This document shows, piece after piece, positions 1 to 8,256 of a stretch of 56,670 nt of DNA. The DNA lies in NCBI GenBank assembly GCA_005882135.1, contig VBDR01000035.1:1-56670 (forward strand), read 5' to 3'. The notes under the pieces were generated by a model that had not been told where the DNA came from, did no database searches, and saw only the letters and a list, made by a program, of their open reading frames with translations. Source of the stretch: Chloroflexota bacterium. GTDB lineage: Bacteria; Chloroflexota; Dormibacteria; Dormibacterales; Dormibacteraceae. The position numbers and the translations under genes are program-made. The stretch's first letter is position 1. Each line of letters begins with the position of its first letter.

Positions 1-45
1 CGGGGGATGGGGCTTACCTTCGGACTTCCGCGCGGACCGGACTAG

Positions 46-1281
46 CTACCTATAGACCCCGTTGTGTCCCAGGCTGTGCAGTCCGGCGTTAGGAAAATAT
101 GTCAGGCCGTGGTCTTCCGCGCCCACCGGGATCTTCGCGAGCACGTCGCCACTGGTCGTGTCGAAGACATACACCGTGGCGTGGTAGCGGCCCGATGCCC
201 ACAGCTGCGATCCATCGGGACTGAGCTGGAGCATGTCCGGGCTGCCGCCGCCGGCAATGGTCCACTTGGCCGTCACGCTGCGACTGGCGAAGTTGATAAC
301 GGAGATCGATGCCTCGAGCCGGTTGGACACGTACAACGACTTGGTGTCACGCGACACCTGCAACCCATGCGCGCCGCGACCCGTGGGGATGAACTGGATC
401 TCCTTCATCGCCACCGGGTCAATCACCGAGACCCCCATGCGGCCCTGGTTGGTGACATAGAAAACACTTCCGTCGGGCGACAGCTTGACGTCGATGGGCA
501 GGCCGCCAACATGAACGAAACCCGCCAGCTTCATGTTCACGTCGTCGACCTTGGCGACGACGCCCGAATACTCGGTCGAGATCATGAAGTAGCTGCCGTC
601 CGCGCTGAAGTCCATGTGATCGGCGCCGGGCCATGGGATCCCCACCGACTTCAACAGCTTCCAGCCGTGGCGCCAGTCACGAAATTCGACGCGCTGCAGT
701 CGCTCCACGACGTCAATCGCCTTGGTGCCGTCGGGGGTGAAGTAGATGTTGTAAGGAAAAGGAATCGGGATCTGACCGGTCGGTCTGCCGGTGTGGATGT
801 CGAGGACCGTGAGGCTGCTCGAACCTTCGTTGTCGACATACAGCGCGCTCATGTCCCAGGCCGGCGCGATGTGGTGGGGGATGAAGCCGACGCGGTAATG
901 ATCGATCACCTTGAATGTGCGCGGGTCGATGACGTCGACGCTGCCGGCCTTGCTGTTGGGCACATATACGCGCGCCGGCAGCTCGCACAGGGGACACGGC
1001 ACGACGCCCGAAAGGGTGTTGGCGTAGACGTTGGAAGCCTGGTCCGGCAGGCTTATGGCCTGCACATCAGGTGCGGGCAATAGGCGAGCGGGCTGCATGT
1101 CCTCTGTGGCGGCGGCGCCGGTGCTGATAGGCGGCGCGGTCCACACGACGGCGAAGACCACGGCCGCCGGGCTGAGGGCCGCAAACAAGAACATAGCCGC
1201 AAAGAAGATTCGGAACACCCTTGTCCGGAGCGCTCCGACGAGGGTGCGGATCCGGTCTTTACTCGTCCGGAAGATCTTCAA
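46..1281 (-). CDS. YVTN/YncE-type beta-propeller protein, membrane-anchored or secreted
   Basis: The 411-residue product has a basic N-terminus and one hydrophobic segment (about residues 23-48) that looks like a signal anchor or signal peptide. The rest is a series of beta-propeller blades with the YVTN-like pattern: 'VYVPNSKAGSVDVID', 'LYVDNEGSSSLTVLD', 'FYVTNQGRMGVSVID' and 'LYVSNRLEASISVIN'. Proteins of this kind sit outside the membrane and are often near c-type cytochrome or redox genes, but their ligands are rarely known, so no substrate is assigned. The start overlaps the end of the upstream minus-strand gene by 23 bases; a later GTG is possible. A CPLC pair near residue 96 could bind a metal or form a disulphide. 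Confidence 0.75.
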   Translation of the reverse strand: MKIFRTSKDRIRTLVGALRTRVFRIFFAAMFLFAALSPAAVVFAVVWTAPPISTGAAATEDMQPARLLPAPDVQAISLPDQASNVYANTLSGVVPCPLCELPARVYVPNSKAGSVDVIDPRTFKVIDHYRVGFIPHHIAPAWDMSALYVDNEGSSSLTVLDIHTGRPTGQIPIPFPYNIYFTPDGTKAIDVVERLQRVEFRDWRHGWKLLKSVGIPWPGADHMDFSADGSYFMISTEYSGVVAKVDDVNMKLAGFVHVGGLPIDVKLSPDGSVFYVTNQGRMGVSVIDPVAMKEIQFIPTGRGAHGLQVSRDTKSLYVSNRLEASISVINFASRSVTAKWTIAGGGSPDMLQLSPDGSQLWASGRYHATVYVFDTTSGDVLAKIPVGAEDHGLTYFPNAGLHSLGHNGVYR

Positions 1282-1681
1282 GCTTGGGCGTCAGCTCGCA
1301 AACCCATCTGCCGTCGTCGAGGCGACGGATGAAGCGCGCATAACCCTGGTTGCGTGCCACGTTCAGGAACTGCTCCTGGGTGATGAGGGTGCGCAACCGG
1401 GCCAGGTCGGCGTACGTGCTGTCGCGCATGATCCCGCCGACGACGCCGGCCAGCTCACGCCACTGGCCTTCAGAAAGCGGCTCTCCGTAGCCCGCGATCG
1501 TGACCAGCAAAGCCGCGGTGGCGCCGGTGATGGTGTCGGGGAGGATCTTTTCGGACTTGGCCCGGGCGATGATCTCGCGCCCGGTGCCGATGATGTCCGC
1601 AATGCGGTCCCGGCGCACTCCGATGATGTCGCGGCCAGATCCTACGGTCGTGCCCTCGAGGTATCTCGGCCCTGCTTCCAT
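1259..1681 (-). CDS. Hypothetical protein, about 140 residues
   Basis: A soluble, mixed alpha/beta-looking protein with no family I recognise. It begins MEAGPRYLEGTT and ends in an acidic tail (LTPKLEDLPDE). I chose the ATG at 1681 rather than the GTG at 1693, because a TAGAAT -10 box lies at 1700-1695 on this strand and leaves only one base before the GTG but 13 before the ATG. It overlaps the downstream beta-propeller gene, so the two are probably co-transcribed. The central part (GATAALLVTIAGYG) is hydrophobic but too short and polar for a clear membrane segment. Function is unknown. Confidence 0.55.
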   Translation of the reverse strand: MEAGPRYLEGTTVGSGRDIIGVRRDRIADIIGTGREIIARAKSEKILPDTITGATAALLVTIAGYGEPLSEGQWRELAGVVGGIMRDSTYADLARLRTLITQEQFLNVARNQGYARFIRRLDDGRWVCELTPKLEDLPDE

Positions 1682-1694
1682 TGTCAGGCCCACT

Positions 1695-1700
1695 ATTCTA
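1695..1700 (-). promoter_or_regulatory. -10 box TAGAAT, leaderless-type promoter
   Basis: On the minus strand TAGAAT is followed after 13 nt by the ATG of the 140-residue gene. It lies next to a CTAGG-taacg-CCTAG inverted repeat (1699-1713), in the divergent space before the acyl-CoA dehydrogenase at 1714. The same box and spacing recur before several other operons here. Confidence 0.4.
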
Positions 1701-1713
1701 GGTAACGCCTAGG

Positions 1714-2838
1714 TTGGACCTCGAACTTGCGCCCGAGCACGCCGGCCTTCGCGCCGCTGTGCGTGAACTCGCGCAGGGGGTGGTGCAGCCGCTGGCGGCC
1801 GAGGTCGACCGCGAACATCGTTTCCCCCATGAAGCAATCAGCGCGGCGGCCGAGGCCGGGTTGCTGGGGGTGCTCGTCCCGCGCCAGTACGGCGGCGCTG
1901 GACTGGACGCACTCGCCTTTGCGATCTGCATCGAGGAGCTGGCCCAGGCGTGCGCGTCGACGGCGGTCATCGTGGACGTGCATACGAGCGTGGGTACGGA
2001 ACCGATCCTGCTGTTCGGCGACGAGGAGCAGAAACGCGAGTGGCTGCCCCGGCTCGCCAAGGGCGAGCTGCTCGGCGCCTTTGCGCTGACCGAGCCTGCT
2101 TCAGGATCCGACGCTGCGTCACTCAAGACGACCGCGCGGCGCAACGGCAACAGCTACGTGCTCAACGGCACCAAGGTCTTCATCACCAACATCGGCCAGG
2201 CCGGCGTCTATGTGGTCTTCGCGCGGACCGGACCGGATGAGAAGGCCGCCGGCATCACCGCGTTCCTGGTCCCGGCGGAGGCGGCCGGAGTCAAAGTCGG
2301 CCAGGTCTTCCAGAAGATGGGCCTGCACGGCTCGCCGACCGGCGAGCTCGTGCTCGAGGACGTTCGCGTCCCGGCGGCCAACCGTCTCGGCGGCGAGGGG
2401 CAGGGCTTCGTGGTCGCGATGCGGGCCCTCGACTCCGGGCGGATCGGGATCTCGGGTCAGGCGCTTGGCATCGCGCAGGCGGCCGTCGACGAGGCGCGCG
2501 CGCTGATGCGGCAGCGTGGACATGAGCAGGGCGATGACTTCACGCTCGCGGAGATGGCGACCCGACTCGAGTCTGCGCGCCTGGTCGCGTACCACGCGGC
2601 TTGGCTGTGCAGCCGAGGGCTGCCGTTCACCCGACAGGCTTCGATGTCCAAGCTCCACTGCACGGACACCGCGATGCAGGTGGCGCTGGACGCGCTTCAG
2701 ATCGCCGGCGACGAGGGCGCGATCGCAGGGAGCCCGTTCGAACGTCACATGCGCGACGCCAAGGCGCTGCAGATCTACGAGGGCTCGAACCAGGTCCAGC
2801 GCATGGTGATCGCGCGGGACTTACTCAGGGCCGGATAA
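1714..2838 (+). CDS. Acyl-CoA dehydrogenase (divergent paralogue)
   Basis: A 374-residue flavoprotein of the acyl-CoA dehydrogenase family, which oxidises acyl-CoA to trans-2-enoyl-CoA and passes electrons to ETF. Family marks are FALTEPASGSDAA (FAD/substrate binding), the middle beta domain and the C-terminal IYEGSNQVQRMVIAR, whose Glu is the catalytic base position in short-chain enzymes. The C-terminal helical part differs from the next gene: the usual RxxFG loop is absent and LGGYGY is replaced by IAGDEGA, so substrate or partner may differ. The start is TTG. It lies 9 bp before a second, more canonical paralogue and is presumably co-transcribed with it; branched-chain acyl-CoA breakdown fits the mutase genes downstream. 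Confidence 0.88.
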   Translation: MDLELAPEHAGLRAAVRELAQGVVQPLAAEVDREHRFPHEAISAAAEAGLLGVLVPRQYGGAGLDALAFAICIEELAQACASTAVIVDVHTSVGTEPILLFGDEEQKREWLPRLAKGELLGAFALTEPASGSDAASLKTTARRNGNSYVLNGTKVFITNIGQAGVYVVFARTGPDEKAAGITAFLVPAEAAGVKVGQVFQKMGLHGSPTGELVLEDVRVPAANRLGGEGQGFVVAMRALDSGRIGISGQALGIAQAAVDEARALMRQRGHEQGDDFTLAEMATRLESARLVAYHAAWLCSRGLPFTRQASMSKLHCTDTAMQVALDALQIAGDEGAIAGSPFERHMRDAKALQIYEGSNQVQRMVIARDLLRAG

Positions 2839-2847
2839 TCAGCCCAG

Positions 2848-3987
2848 ATGGACTTCGAGTTCACGGCCGAGCAGGTCGCGATTCGCGACACGATCCGCGA
2901 GCTCGTGCAGGACCGCGTCGCCCCGCGGGCGGCGGAGATCGACCAAACGGCCGAGTATCCGAAAGACATCGAGAAGCTCTTCGCCGAGAACGGCATCCTC
3001 GGGATTCCGTTCCCTGAGCAGTACGGCGGAATCTCGGGATCGAGCGTCACCATCTGCATGGGCATCGAGGAGATCGCCAAGGCGTGCGCGAGCTCATCCC
3101 TGATCCTCGCGGTCCAGGCCCTCGGCTCGTACCCGATCCTGGTCGCGGGAACCGAGGAGCAGAAGCAGCGGCTCTGCCCCCCGCTGGCCTCGGGGGAAAA
3201 GGTCGCGGCCTACGCGCTGTCCGAGCCGGGCAGCGGCTCCGACGCCGCGGCCATGCAGACCCGCGCCAAGAAACACGGCAACGAGTACGTGCTCAACGGG
3301 ACCAAGCAGTTCATCACGCACGGCAGCATCGCGAGCACCCTGGTCGTGTTCGCGCAGACCGATCCCGGCGCTGACCATCGAGGCATCTCGGCGTTCGTCC
3401 TCGAGCGCGAGACGAGCCCGTGGACCGTGGAGAAGCTCGAGCACAAGCTTGGGATCCGCGGCTCGCCCACGGCACAGATCGTGCTCGAGGACGTCAAGGT
3501 CCCGGCCTCCAACCGCCTGGGCGAAGAGGGCGCCGGCTTCAAGATCGCGCTCGCGGTGCTGGATCGATCCCGGCCCGGCATCGGCGCCCAGGCGCTTGGC
3601 ATCGCCGAGGGCGCTTTCGACTACGCGCTCAACTACGTGAAGGAAAGGAAGCAGTTCGGGCAGCCCGTCGCCAGCTTCCAGGGCATCCAGTTCATGCTCG
3701 CCGATATCGCAACCCAGATCGAGGCGGCCCGTCATCTCGTTTTCCAGGCCGCGACCAAAGTTGACGCGAAGGCGCCCGACCTGACCAAGATTGCGGCGAT
3801 GGCAAAGCTCTTCGCCTCGGACATGGCGATGCGGGTCACCACCGACTGCGTCCAGCTGCTCGGCGGCTACGGCTACATCTCCGACTACCCGGTCGAGCGG
3901 ATGATGCGGGACGCCAAGATCACCCAGATCTATGAAGGCACCAACCAGATCCAGCGCGTGGTGATTGCCAGGGCGTTGCTGCGTTGA
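2848..3987 (+). CDS. Acyl-CoA dehydrogenase, short/branched-chain type
   Basis: A canonical 379-residue acyl-CoA dehydrogenase. It has YALSEPGSGSDAA for FAD binding, the RKQFGQPV loop, LLGGYGYISDYPVER and the C-terminal QIYEGTNQIQR with the catalytic Glu position. By family it oxidises short or branched acyl-CoA (butyryl-, isobutyryl- or 2-methylbutyryl-CoA are typical) with ETF as acceptor; exact chain length cannot be read from sequence. It starts at ATG, 9 nt after the preceding paralogue, and its stop overlaps the TTG of the next gene. The nearby isobutyryl-CoA-mutase-like genes make valine, isobutyrate or butyrate metabolism plausible. Confidence 0.92.
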   Translation: MDFEFTAEQVAIRDTIRELVQDRVAPRAAEIDQTAEYPKDIEKLFAENGILGIPFPEQYGGISGSSVTICMGIEEIAKACASSSLILAVQALGSYPILVAGTEEQKQRLCPPLASGEKVAAYALSEPGSGSDAAAMQTRAKKHGNEYVLNGTKQFITHGSIASTLVVFAQTDPGADHRGISAFVLERETSPWTVEKLEHKLGIRGSPTAQIVLEDVKVPASNRLGEEGAGFKIALAVLDRSRPGIGAQALGIAEGAFDYALNYVKERKQFGQPVASFQGIQFMLADIATQIEAARHLVFQAATKVDAKAPDLTKIAAMAKLFASDMAMRVTTDCVQLLGGYGYISDYPVERMMRDAKITQIYEGTNQIQRVVIARALLR

Positions 3988-4472
3988 GCGTTGAGCCGGG
4001 CAAGCCGGCGCCTCCGCCACCGCCACCTCCGCCGCCACCGCCACCACCTCCGCCCGTGCCGCCGCACCAGATCGCGCCCTACTACCAGCCCTCGATGTAC
4101 GGGGCGCCGCGAGCGCTCCAGGGGCTGCGCGCTGACGGAAGGGCGCAAGCCTCGCTTCTCATCTCGAGTGTCGGCCTGATCCTTGCGCTGACAGCTTTCA
4201 TGCTCGGCGCCACCGCCACGCTGATCGGGTTGGGCGATCTTCTGCTCGGCTTGCTGTTGGGGATCCCGGCCATGGTCCTGGGTCCGATCGGATATTTCTT
4301 CGGCCGCTCGGCGCTGGAGCGAATCAACGCCTCGCAGGGCGCGGTCGGCGGTCGGGGCACCGCGACCAGCGGCTGGGCGATCGGAGTGGCCGCCACCGCC
4401 CTCGGCGCGACCGCGACCTTGATCGCGCTGGTCCTGTTCCTGCTTGCGAACTTCGGACAGCCACCCGCCTAG
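3984..4472 (+). CDS. Proline-rich DUF4190-like membrane protein
   Basis: A 162-residue protein. Its first 35 residues are largely prolines (a run of about 14), followed by two or three hydrophobic segments (about residues 55-75, 85-103 and 130-155) resembling DUF4190 membrane proteins. The TTG start overlaps the stop of the acyl-CoA dehydrogenase, so translation is probably coupled. The same plan recurs in the gene at 5155 and, with a short proline stretch, in the RDD protein at 10324. A cytoplasmic proline-rich tail on a small membrane protein suggests a scaffolding or interaction role; no enzyme motif is visible. Translation would need EF-P. Confidence 0.7.
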   Translation: MSVEPGKPAPPPPPPPPPPPPPPPVPPHQIAPYYQPSMYGAPRALQGLRADGRAQASLLISSVGLILALTAFMLGATATLIGLGDLLLGLLLGIPAMVLGPIGYFFGRSALERINASQGAVGGRGTATSGWAIGVAATALGATATLIALVLFLLANFGQPPA

Positions 4473-4480
4473 CGGGCTGC

Positions 4481-5143
4481 ATGGATCGCATCACCGACGC
4501 TTTTGCCTGGCCATTCCGGGATCCCGATTGGGTGAGCAAGATCGCGATCATCGGGCTCATCCTCCTGGTCCCGGTCCTGGGTGGGATGAACGGGCTCGGC
4601 TGGATGCTCGCGGCGCTGGACCGGTTGCGGGCTGGAGACGAGCGCCTGCCGCCGGCGAGCTTCAACTACCTCGGCCGTGGCTTCCCGCTGTTCGTGGTCA
4701 CTGCCGTTTATTACCTCCTCCTGCTGCTCGTGGGAGCCTTGCTCTACGTGCCGGCGACCGTCATCCTGGCGACCGAGGGCCGCGACTCATCGAGTGCAGT
4801 GCTCGTTGCGGTCGGTATCTCACTGCTGATTCTCACCTTCAGCGTGGTCTCCCTGGGCTCGCTCGCATTGACCTTCGCCGCGCCCTCGATCGTGCTGGCG
4901 GTGTCCCGCGGGGGCATCTCGGGAGGCCTCAGGGCCGATGCGATCTGGCGGATGGCACGCTCATCACTGGTTAACACGCTCATCGCGGGCCTTATGCTGA
5001 TCGCCGCCCACTTCGTTGCATCATTGGGGCTGATGCTCTGCTGCATAGGCGTTGTATTCACGAACGCCTACGCGCTTGCGATGGAAGCCTGGATCGTCCG
5101 CAGTTTCGAGATAGGTTCGCCACCAGCAATCAAAGCCACGTAA
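4481..5143 (+). CDS. DUF4013-family multi-pass membrane protein
   Basis: A 220-residue integral membrane protein with about five hydrophobic segments. The N-terminus (DAFAWPFRDPDWVSKIAIIG) and the motif NGLGWMLAALDRLRAGDERLPP match the DUF4013 family as I recall it; its function is unknown. It lies between two proline-rich DUF4190-like proteins, 8 nt after one and 11 nt before the other, so the three are likely co-expressed and may work together in the membrane. No catalytic residues can be recognised. Confidence 0.75.
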   Translation: MDRITDAFAWPFRDPDWVSKIAIIGLILLVPVLGGMNGLGWMLAALDRLRAGDERLPPASFNYLGRGFPLFVVTAVYYLLLLLVGALLYVPATVILATEGRDSSSAVLVAVGISLLILTFSVVSLGSLALTFAAPSIVLAVSRGGISGGLRADAIWRMARSSLVNTLIAGLMLIAAHFVASLGLMLCCIGVVFTNAYALAMEAWIVRSFEIGSPPAIKAT

Positions 5144-5154
5144 GGAGGAGCTGA

Positions 5155-5817
5155 ATGTCGGATGTTCCACCGCCGCCCAGCCGGGGCGATGAGCCCCCTT
5201 CTCCACCGCCGCCCGGCGGGGGCGATGAGCCCCCTTCTCCACCGCCGCCCCCTCCTCCTGGCCAACGACCCGGCCCGCCACCACCGCCGCCACCCCCGCC
5301 GGGAGGGGGCTACAACCCGACGCCGCCCCCACCACCTCCACCGGGTGGCGGCTACAACCCGACGCCCCCACCACCGCCAGCGCCACCGCCTGGCGGGGGC
5401 TACGCGCCGCCTCCTCCACCCGGCGGCGGCTATGCGCCACCGCCACCGCCCGGCGCGGGCTACGGGCCTCCGGGCGGCGGGTACGTGCCGCCCCCGCCTG
5501 GCGGATACGTGCCGGCGGGCGCCGGTTACGCGGGACAGAGGACCGACGGGTTGGCGATCGCGGCTTTGGTCATCGGGATCGTCTCGATCGTCTGCTCGAT
5601 CGTCTGCCTGGGCATCATCTTCGGGCCGACGGCGGCCATCATGGGCTTCATCTCCCGCCAGCGCATCGCGACCAGCGGCGGCATGATGGGCGGCGGGACG
5701 CTCGCCCTGGTGGGATTGATCCTGGGCATCGTCGGGTTCGTGGCCAGTGTCGGCTGGTTCTTCTACGTGGTTGCCTCCGGAGCGTTCAACAATGCGACCG
5801 CCACGCCCACCGGGTAA
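5155..5817 (+). CDS. Proline/glycine-repeat DUF4190 membrane protein
   Basis: A 220-residue protein preceded by a good Shine-Dalgarno (AAGGAGG, 5143-5149). Residues 1-125 are low-complexity repeats of PPPPPGGGY, encoded by imperfect tandem DNA repeats, including a near-duplicate of about 40 bases at 5180-5250. The last 90 residues contain two hydrophobic segments with a small polar loop between, typical of DUF4190 membrane proteins. A PGGGY-rich cytosolic tail on such a membrane domain is common in actinobacteria and Chloroflexi; its role is not known. The repeat region is prone to slippage, so its length may vary between strains or be misassembled. Confidence 0.75.
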   Translation: MSDVPPPPSRGDEPPSPPPPGGGDEPPSPPPPPPPGQRPGPPPPPPPPPGGGYNPTPPPPPPPGGGYNPTPPPPPAPPPGGGYAPPPPPGGGYAPPPPPGAGYGPPGGGYVPPPPGGYVPAGAGYAGQRTDGLAIAALVIGIVSIVCSIVCLGIIFGPTAAIMGFISRQRIATSGGMMGGGTLALVGLILGIVGFVASVGWFFYVVASGAFNNATATPTG

Positions 5818-5841
5818 CCCTTAGCCCTCAGCCACCGTTGT

Positions 5842-5847
5842 TAAAAT
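5842..5847 (+). promoter_or_regulatory. -10 box TAAAAT before the LCP gene
   Basis: TAAAAT ends 10 nt before the ATG at 5858 and only 4 nt before the upstream GTG at 5852. This favours a leaderless transcript starting at the ATG. Confidence 0.4.
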
Positions 5848-5857
5848 CCCGGTGCTC

Positions 5858-7306
5858 ATGTTTCGAGCCAGGCCGAAACGGGCCAGGCGCTCGCGCTACA
5901 ACGTCACCTACCGCCTGACCAGGTCGGTCCCAGCGGCTCTCATCGCCGTTGTCCTGATTGCGGTCGTGGTCGGGGCCACCCTGACGTACAAACGGATCGA
6001 CGATTTCATGACCGCGGCCACCGGTCACCATCTCAACCCCATCGGCGAGGTCGTGCAGGCCGTCGAGCCGGCGCAGGGCACCATCGCCTACAAGCTCAAG
6101 CACGGCCAGCAGGTGAACGTGCTCATGCTCGGGATGGGCGGCTACGAAAACGACGCGCCCTACCTGACCGATTCGATCATGGCCGTGACCATCGATCCCA
6201 CGACCAACCGCGTGATGATGGCCTCGATCCCGCGTGACCTCGTCGTCCACATGAATCTCCAGAGCACCAGCAGGGTCTGGGTCAACAAGATCAACTCGGC
6301 GTACGAGGTTCCGTACACCAACATCATCTGCTGCGTCGCGTCGCAGTACACGGGGCCGAACGGCGGCGGCTATGCCTCAGAGCACGAGGTCGGCAAAGTG
6401 ACCGGGCTCACGTTCGACAGGTTCATCGCCGTCGACTTCAAGGCGTTCCGGGACATGGTCGACGCGCTTGGCGGGGTCGACGTGTGTCTGAGCACCAACC
6501 TCGACGACAACTCGTATCCCAACTACAGCAACGGCTACAAGCCCATTCATTTCAAGGCCGGCTGCCAGCACCTCAACGGTGAACAGGCGCTGGAGATCGC
6601 CAGGTCGCGTCATGCGGTGCAGCCTGAGCAGTCTTCAGACTTCGGGCGCGCCCGGCGCCAGCAGGACATCATGGAGGCGATCAAAAAGAAGGCGACGACG
6701 GTGAATGGTTTCGCCAAGGCTCCCCAGCTGCTGAGCGCCCTGCAGAAAAACATCCACACCGACATGAGCCTGTCCGATATGAAGGCGATCTACGACTGGG
6801 GCAAGAACCTTCCGGACAGCTCCATCATCCGCATCGCGCTGACCGCGCCGTCAGGCACGGCCGCCGGGAACCTCCTGGATACCTACGACTGCGGGATGGG
6901 GGCGGGCGTCTCGCAGCTGTGCCCGGACGATCCCACCTTCACCATGATCCACAGGTACATCGGATCCATCTTCATCGACCCCAAGACCCTGGGCGAAAAG
7001 GCGCCTGTCCAGTTCGTCAACGGGGCCACCAGCTTCCCCGGCCTCGAGACCCGGGTCACGACGATGTTCGATCCGAGCGGGCTGCAGCTGGCCGACCCGG
7101 TGGTGCACCGCGCGTCTTCGCAGACGGTGATCCTCGACTACTCCGGCGGCCAGTTCCCGCTCACGGCGAAATGGCTGCAGAACTTCTTCGGCGGCACCGT
7201 GGTGGCCGCAACACCGAGCAACCCCGCTCCCGCGAGAGGTCAGCAGACCTATGGCCTGGTCGTGGTGCTCGGTCACGACTTCGCCCTACGCTGGTTGGGC
7301 GAGTGA
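5858..7306 (+). CDS. LytR-CpsA-Psr (LCP) family cell-wall polymer ligase
   Basis: A 482-residue protein with a short basic cytosolic tail, one membrane segment (about residues 20-40) and an extracellular LCP domain. Landmarks are NVLMLGMGG, LTDSIMAVTIDP, SIPRDLVVHM, INSAYE and the later region with GEQALEIARSRH and FGRARRQQDIM, where Arg and Asp residues bind the pyrophosphate of the lipid-linked substrate in known LCP enzymes. These proteins transfer undecaprenyl-linked polymers to peptidoglycan or related walls. A C-terminal region after about residue 360 resembles the LytR_C type. The ATG at 5858 was preferred over the GTG at 5852 because of the promoter spacing. It ends just before meaB, which seems unrelated in function. 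Confidence 0.88.
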   Translation: MFRARPKRARRSRYNVTYRLTRSVPAALIAVVLIAVVVGATLTYKRIDDFMTAATGHHLNPIGEVVQAVEPAQGTIAYKLKHGQQVNVLMLGMGGYENDAPYLTDSIMAVTIDPTTNRVMMASIPRDLVVHMNLQSTSRVWVNKINSAYEVPYTNIICCVASQYTGPNGGGYASEHEVGKVTGLTFDRFIAVDFKAFRDMVDALGGVDVCLSTNLDDNSYPNYSNGYKPIHFKAGCQHLNGEQALEIARSRHAVQPEQSSDFGRARRQQDIMEAIKKKATTVNGFAKAPQLLSALQKNIHTDMSLSDMKAIYDWGKNLPDSSIIRIALTAPSGTAAGNLLDTYDCGMGAGVSQLCPDDPTFTMIHRYIGSIFIDPKTLGEKAPVQFVNGATSFPGLETRVTTMFDPSGLQLADPVVHRASSQTVILDYSGGQFPLTAKWLQNFFGGTVVAATPSNPAPARGQQTYGLVVVLGHDFALRWLGE

Positions 7307-7310
7307 ACAT

Positions 7311-8246
7311 CTGAGCGAGGCAGATCTACTAGCCAGGTTTCGATCCGGCGACGTGCGTGCCCTCGCGCGAACCATCACTCTGGTCGAGCGGCGTGACCCC
7401 TCGGTGCGCGACCTCGAAGAAGCGCTGCGCAGCGACGCCAGCACGCCGGGCGTGGCCGGTTTCACCGGCGCGCCGGGCACTGGAAAATCGACGCTGGTCG
7501 ACGCGGTGGTGACCCACCTTCGGGGCAAAGAGAAATCCGTCGCGGTGCTCGCCACCGACCCCAACTCGCCTTTCACGGGCGGGGCCATTCTCGGTGACCG
7601 CATCCGCATGCAGCGCCATGCGCTGGACGGAAAGGTCTTCATTCGCAGCATGGGTGCGCGGGGTCACCTCGGCGGGTTGTCCCTGGCGACGCGTGAGGCG
7701 ATCCGGCTGCTGGGAGCATTCGGCTTCGACGAGGTGATCCTGGAAACGGTCGGCGTGGGTCAGTCCGAGCTCGAGGTGGCCGCCGTCGCCGACACCACCG
7801 TCGTCGTCCTGACCCCGAACCTCGGCGACAGCGTGCAGATGATCAAGGCCGGCATCCTCGAGATCGCCGACGTCTTCGTTGTCAACAAATCCGACCTCGA
7901 CGGCCATGCCCGGGTGGCGGCCGAGCTGCGGGCGATGATGAACCTCGCGCCCAAACGGGTGTGGAAGCCACCGATCATCGCGACGGTCGCGACACGCCAG
8001 GAGGGCATCGAACAGCTGTGGTCGGCAGTCGTCGCGCATCGCAGTCACCTCGAGGCCAGCGGGCGGGCCAAAGAGCTGACCGAACAGCGGCTTCGCGACG
8101 AGACGGCCGAGGTCGCCGCGGAGCTGGCCCGGCGCCGGGCCCGGCAGGCGCTCGAAGACGATCCCACGCTGGCGGAGCGCTTGCTGCAGGACGGCACGCC
8201 ATATCGAACCGCCGAGGAGATCCTCAAGCGCGACGCCAACCGATAA
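7311..8246 (+). CDS. meaB: MeaB/ArgK-type GTPase chaperone of a B12-dependent acyl-CoA mutase
   Basis: A G3E-family GTPase that loads and protects the adenosylcobalamin mutase encoded immediately downstream. Visible motifs are the P-loop GAPGTGKSTL, ATDPNSPFTGG, the switch region ETVGVGQSE and the base-recognition motif NKSDLDG. Homology begins at LSEADLLARFRSGD. The only canonical start upstream of that is the ATG at 7251, which would overlap the LCP gene by 56 bases and add about 20 residues unlike any MeaB. A CTG at 7311, 4 nt after the LCP stop, fits better, so I set the start there with reservation. The gene lies 10 nt before the mutase large subunit. Confidence 0.88.
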   Translation: MSEADLLARFRSGDVRALARTITLVERRDPSVRDLEEALRSDASTPGVAGFTGAPGTGKSTLVDAVVTHLRGKEKSVAVLATDPNSPFTGGAILGDRIRMQRHALDGKVFIRSMGARGHLGGLSLATREAIRLLGAFGFDEVILETVGVGQSELEVAAVADTTVVVLTPNLGDSVQMIKAGILEIADVFVVNKSDLDGHARVAAELRAMMNLAPKRVWKPPIIATVATRQEGIEQLWSAVVAHRSHLEASGRAKELTEQRLRDETAEVAAELARRRARQALEDDPTLAERLLQDGTPYRTAEEILKRDANR

Positions 8247-8256
8247 TTGATCTGAG

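Noticed and set aside
64..1083. 339-codon plus-strand frame opposite the beta-propeller gene
   Set aside because: His/Arg/Val-rich low-quality translation typical of high-GC antisense; the opposite strand has clear homology.
5155..5560. Possible secreted collagen-like or phase-variable protein from the PGGGY repeats
   Set aside because: No signal peptide and the repeats precede a DUF4190 membrane part, so a cytosolic tail is the simpler reading.
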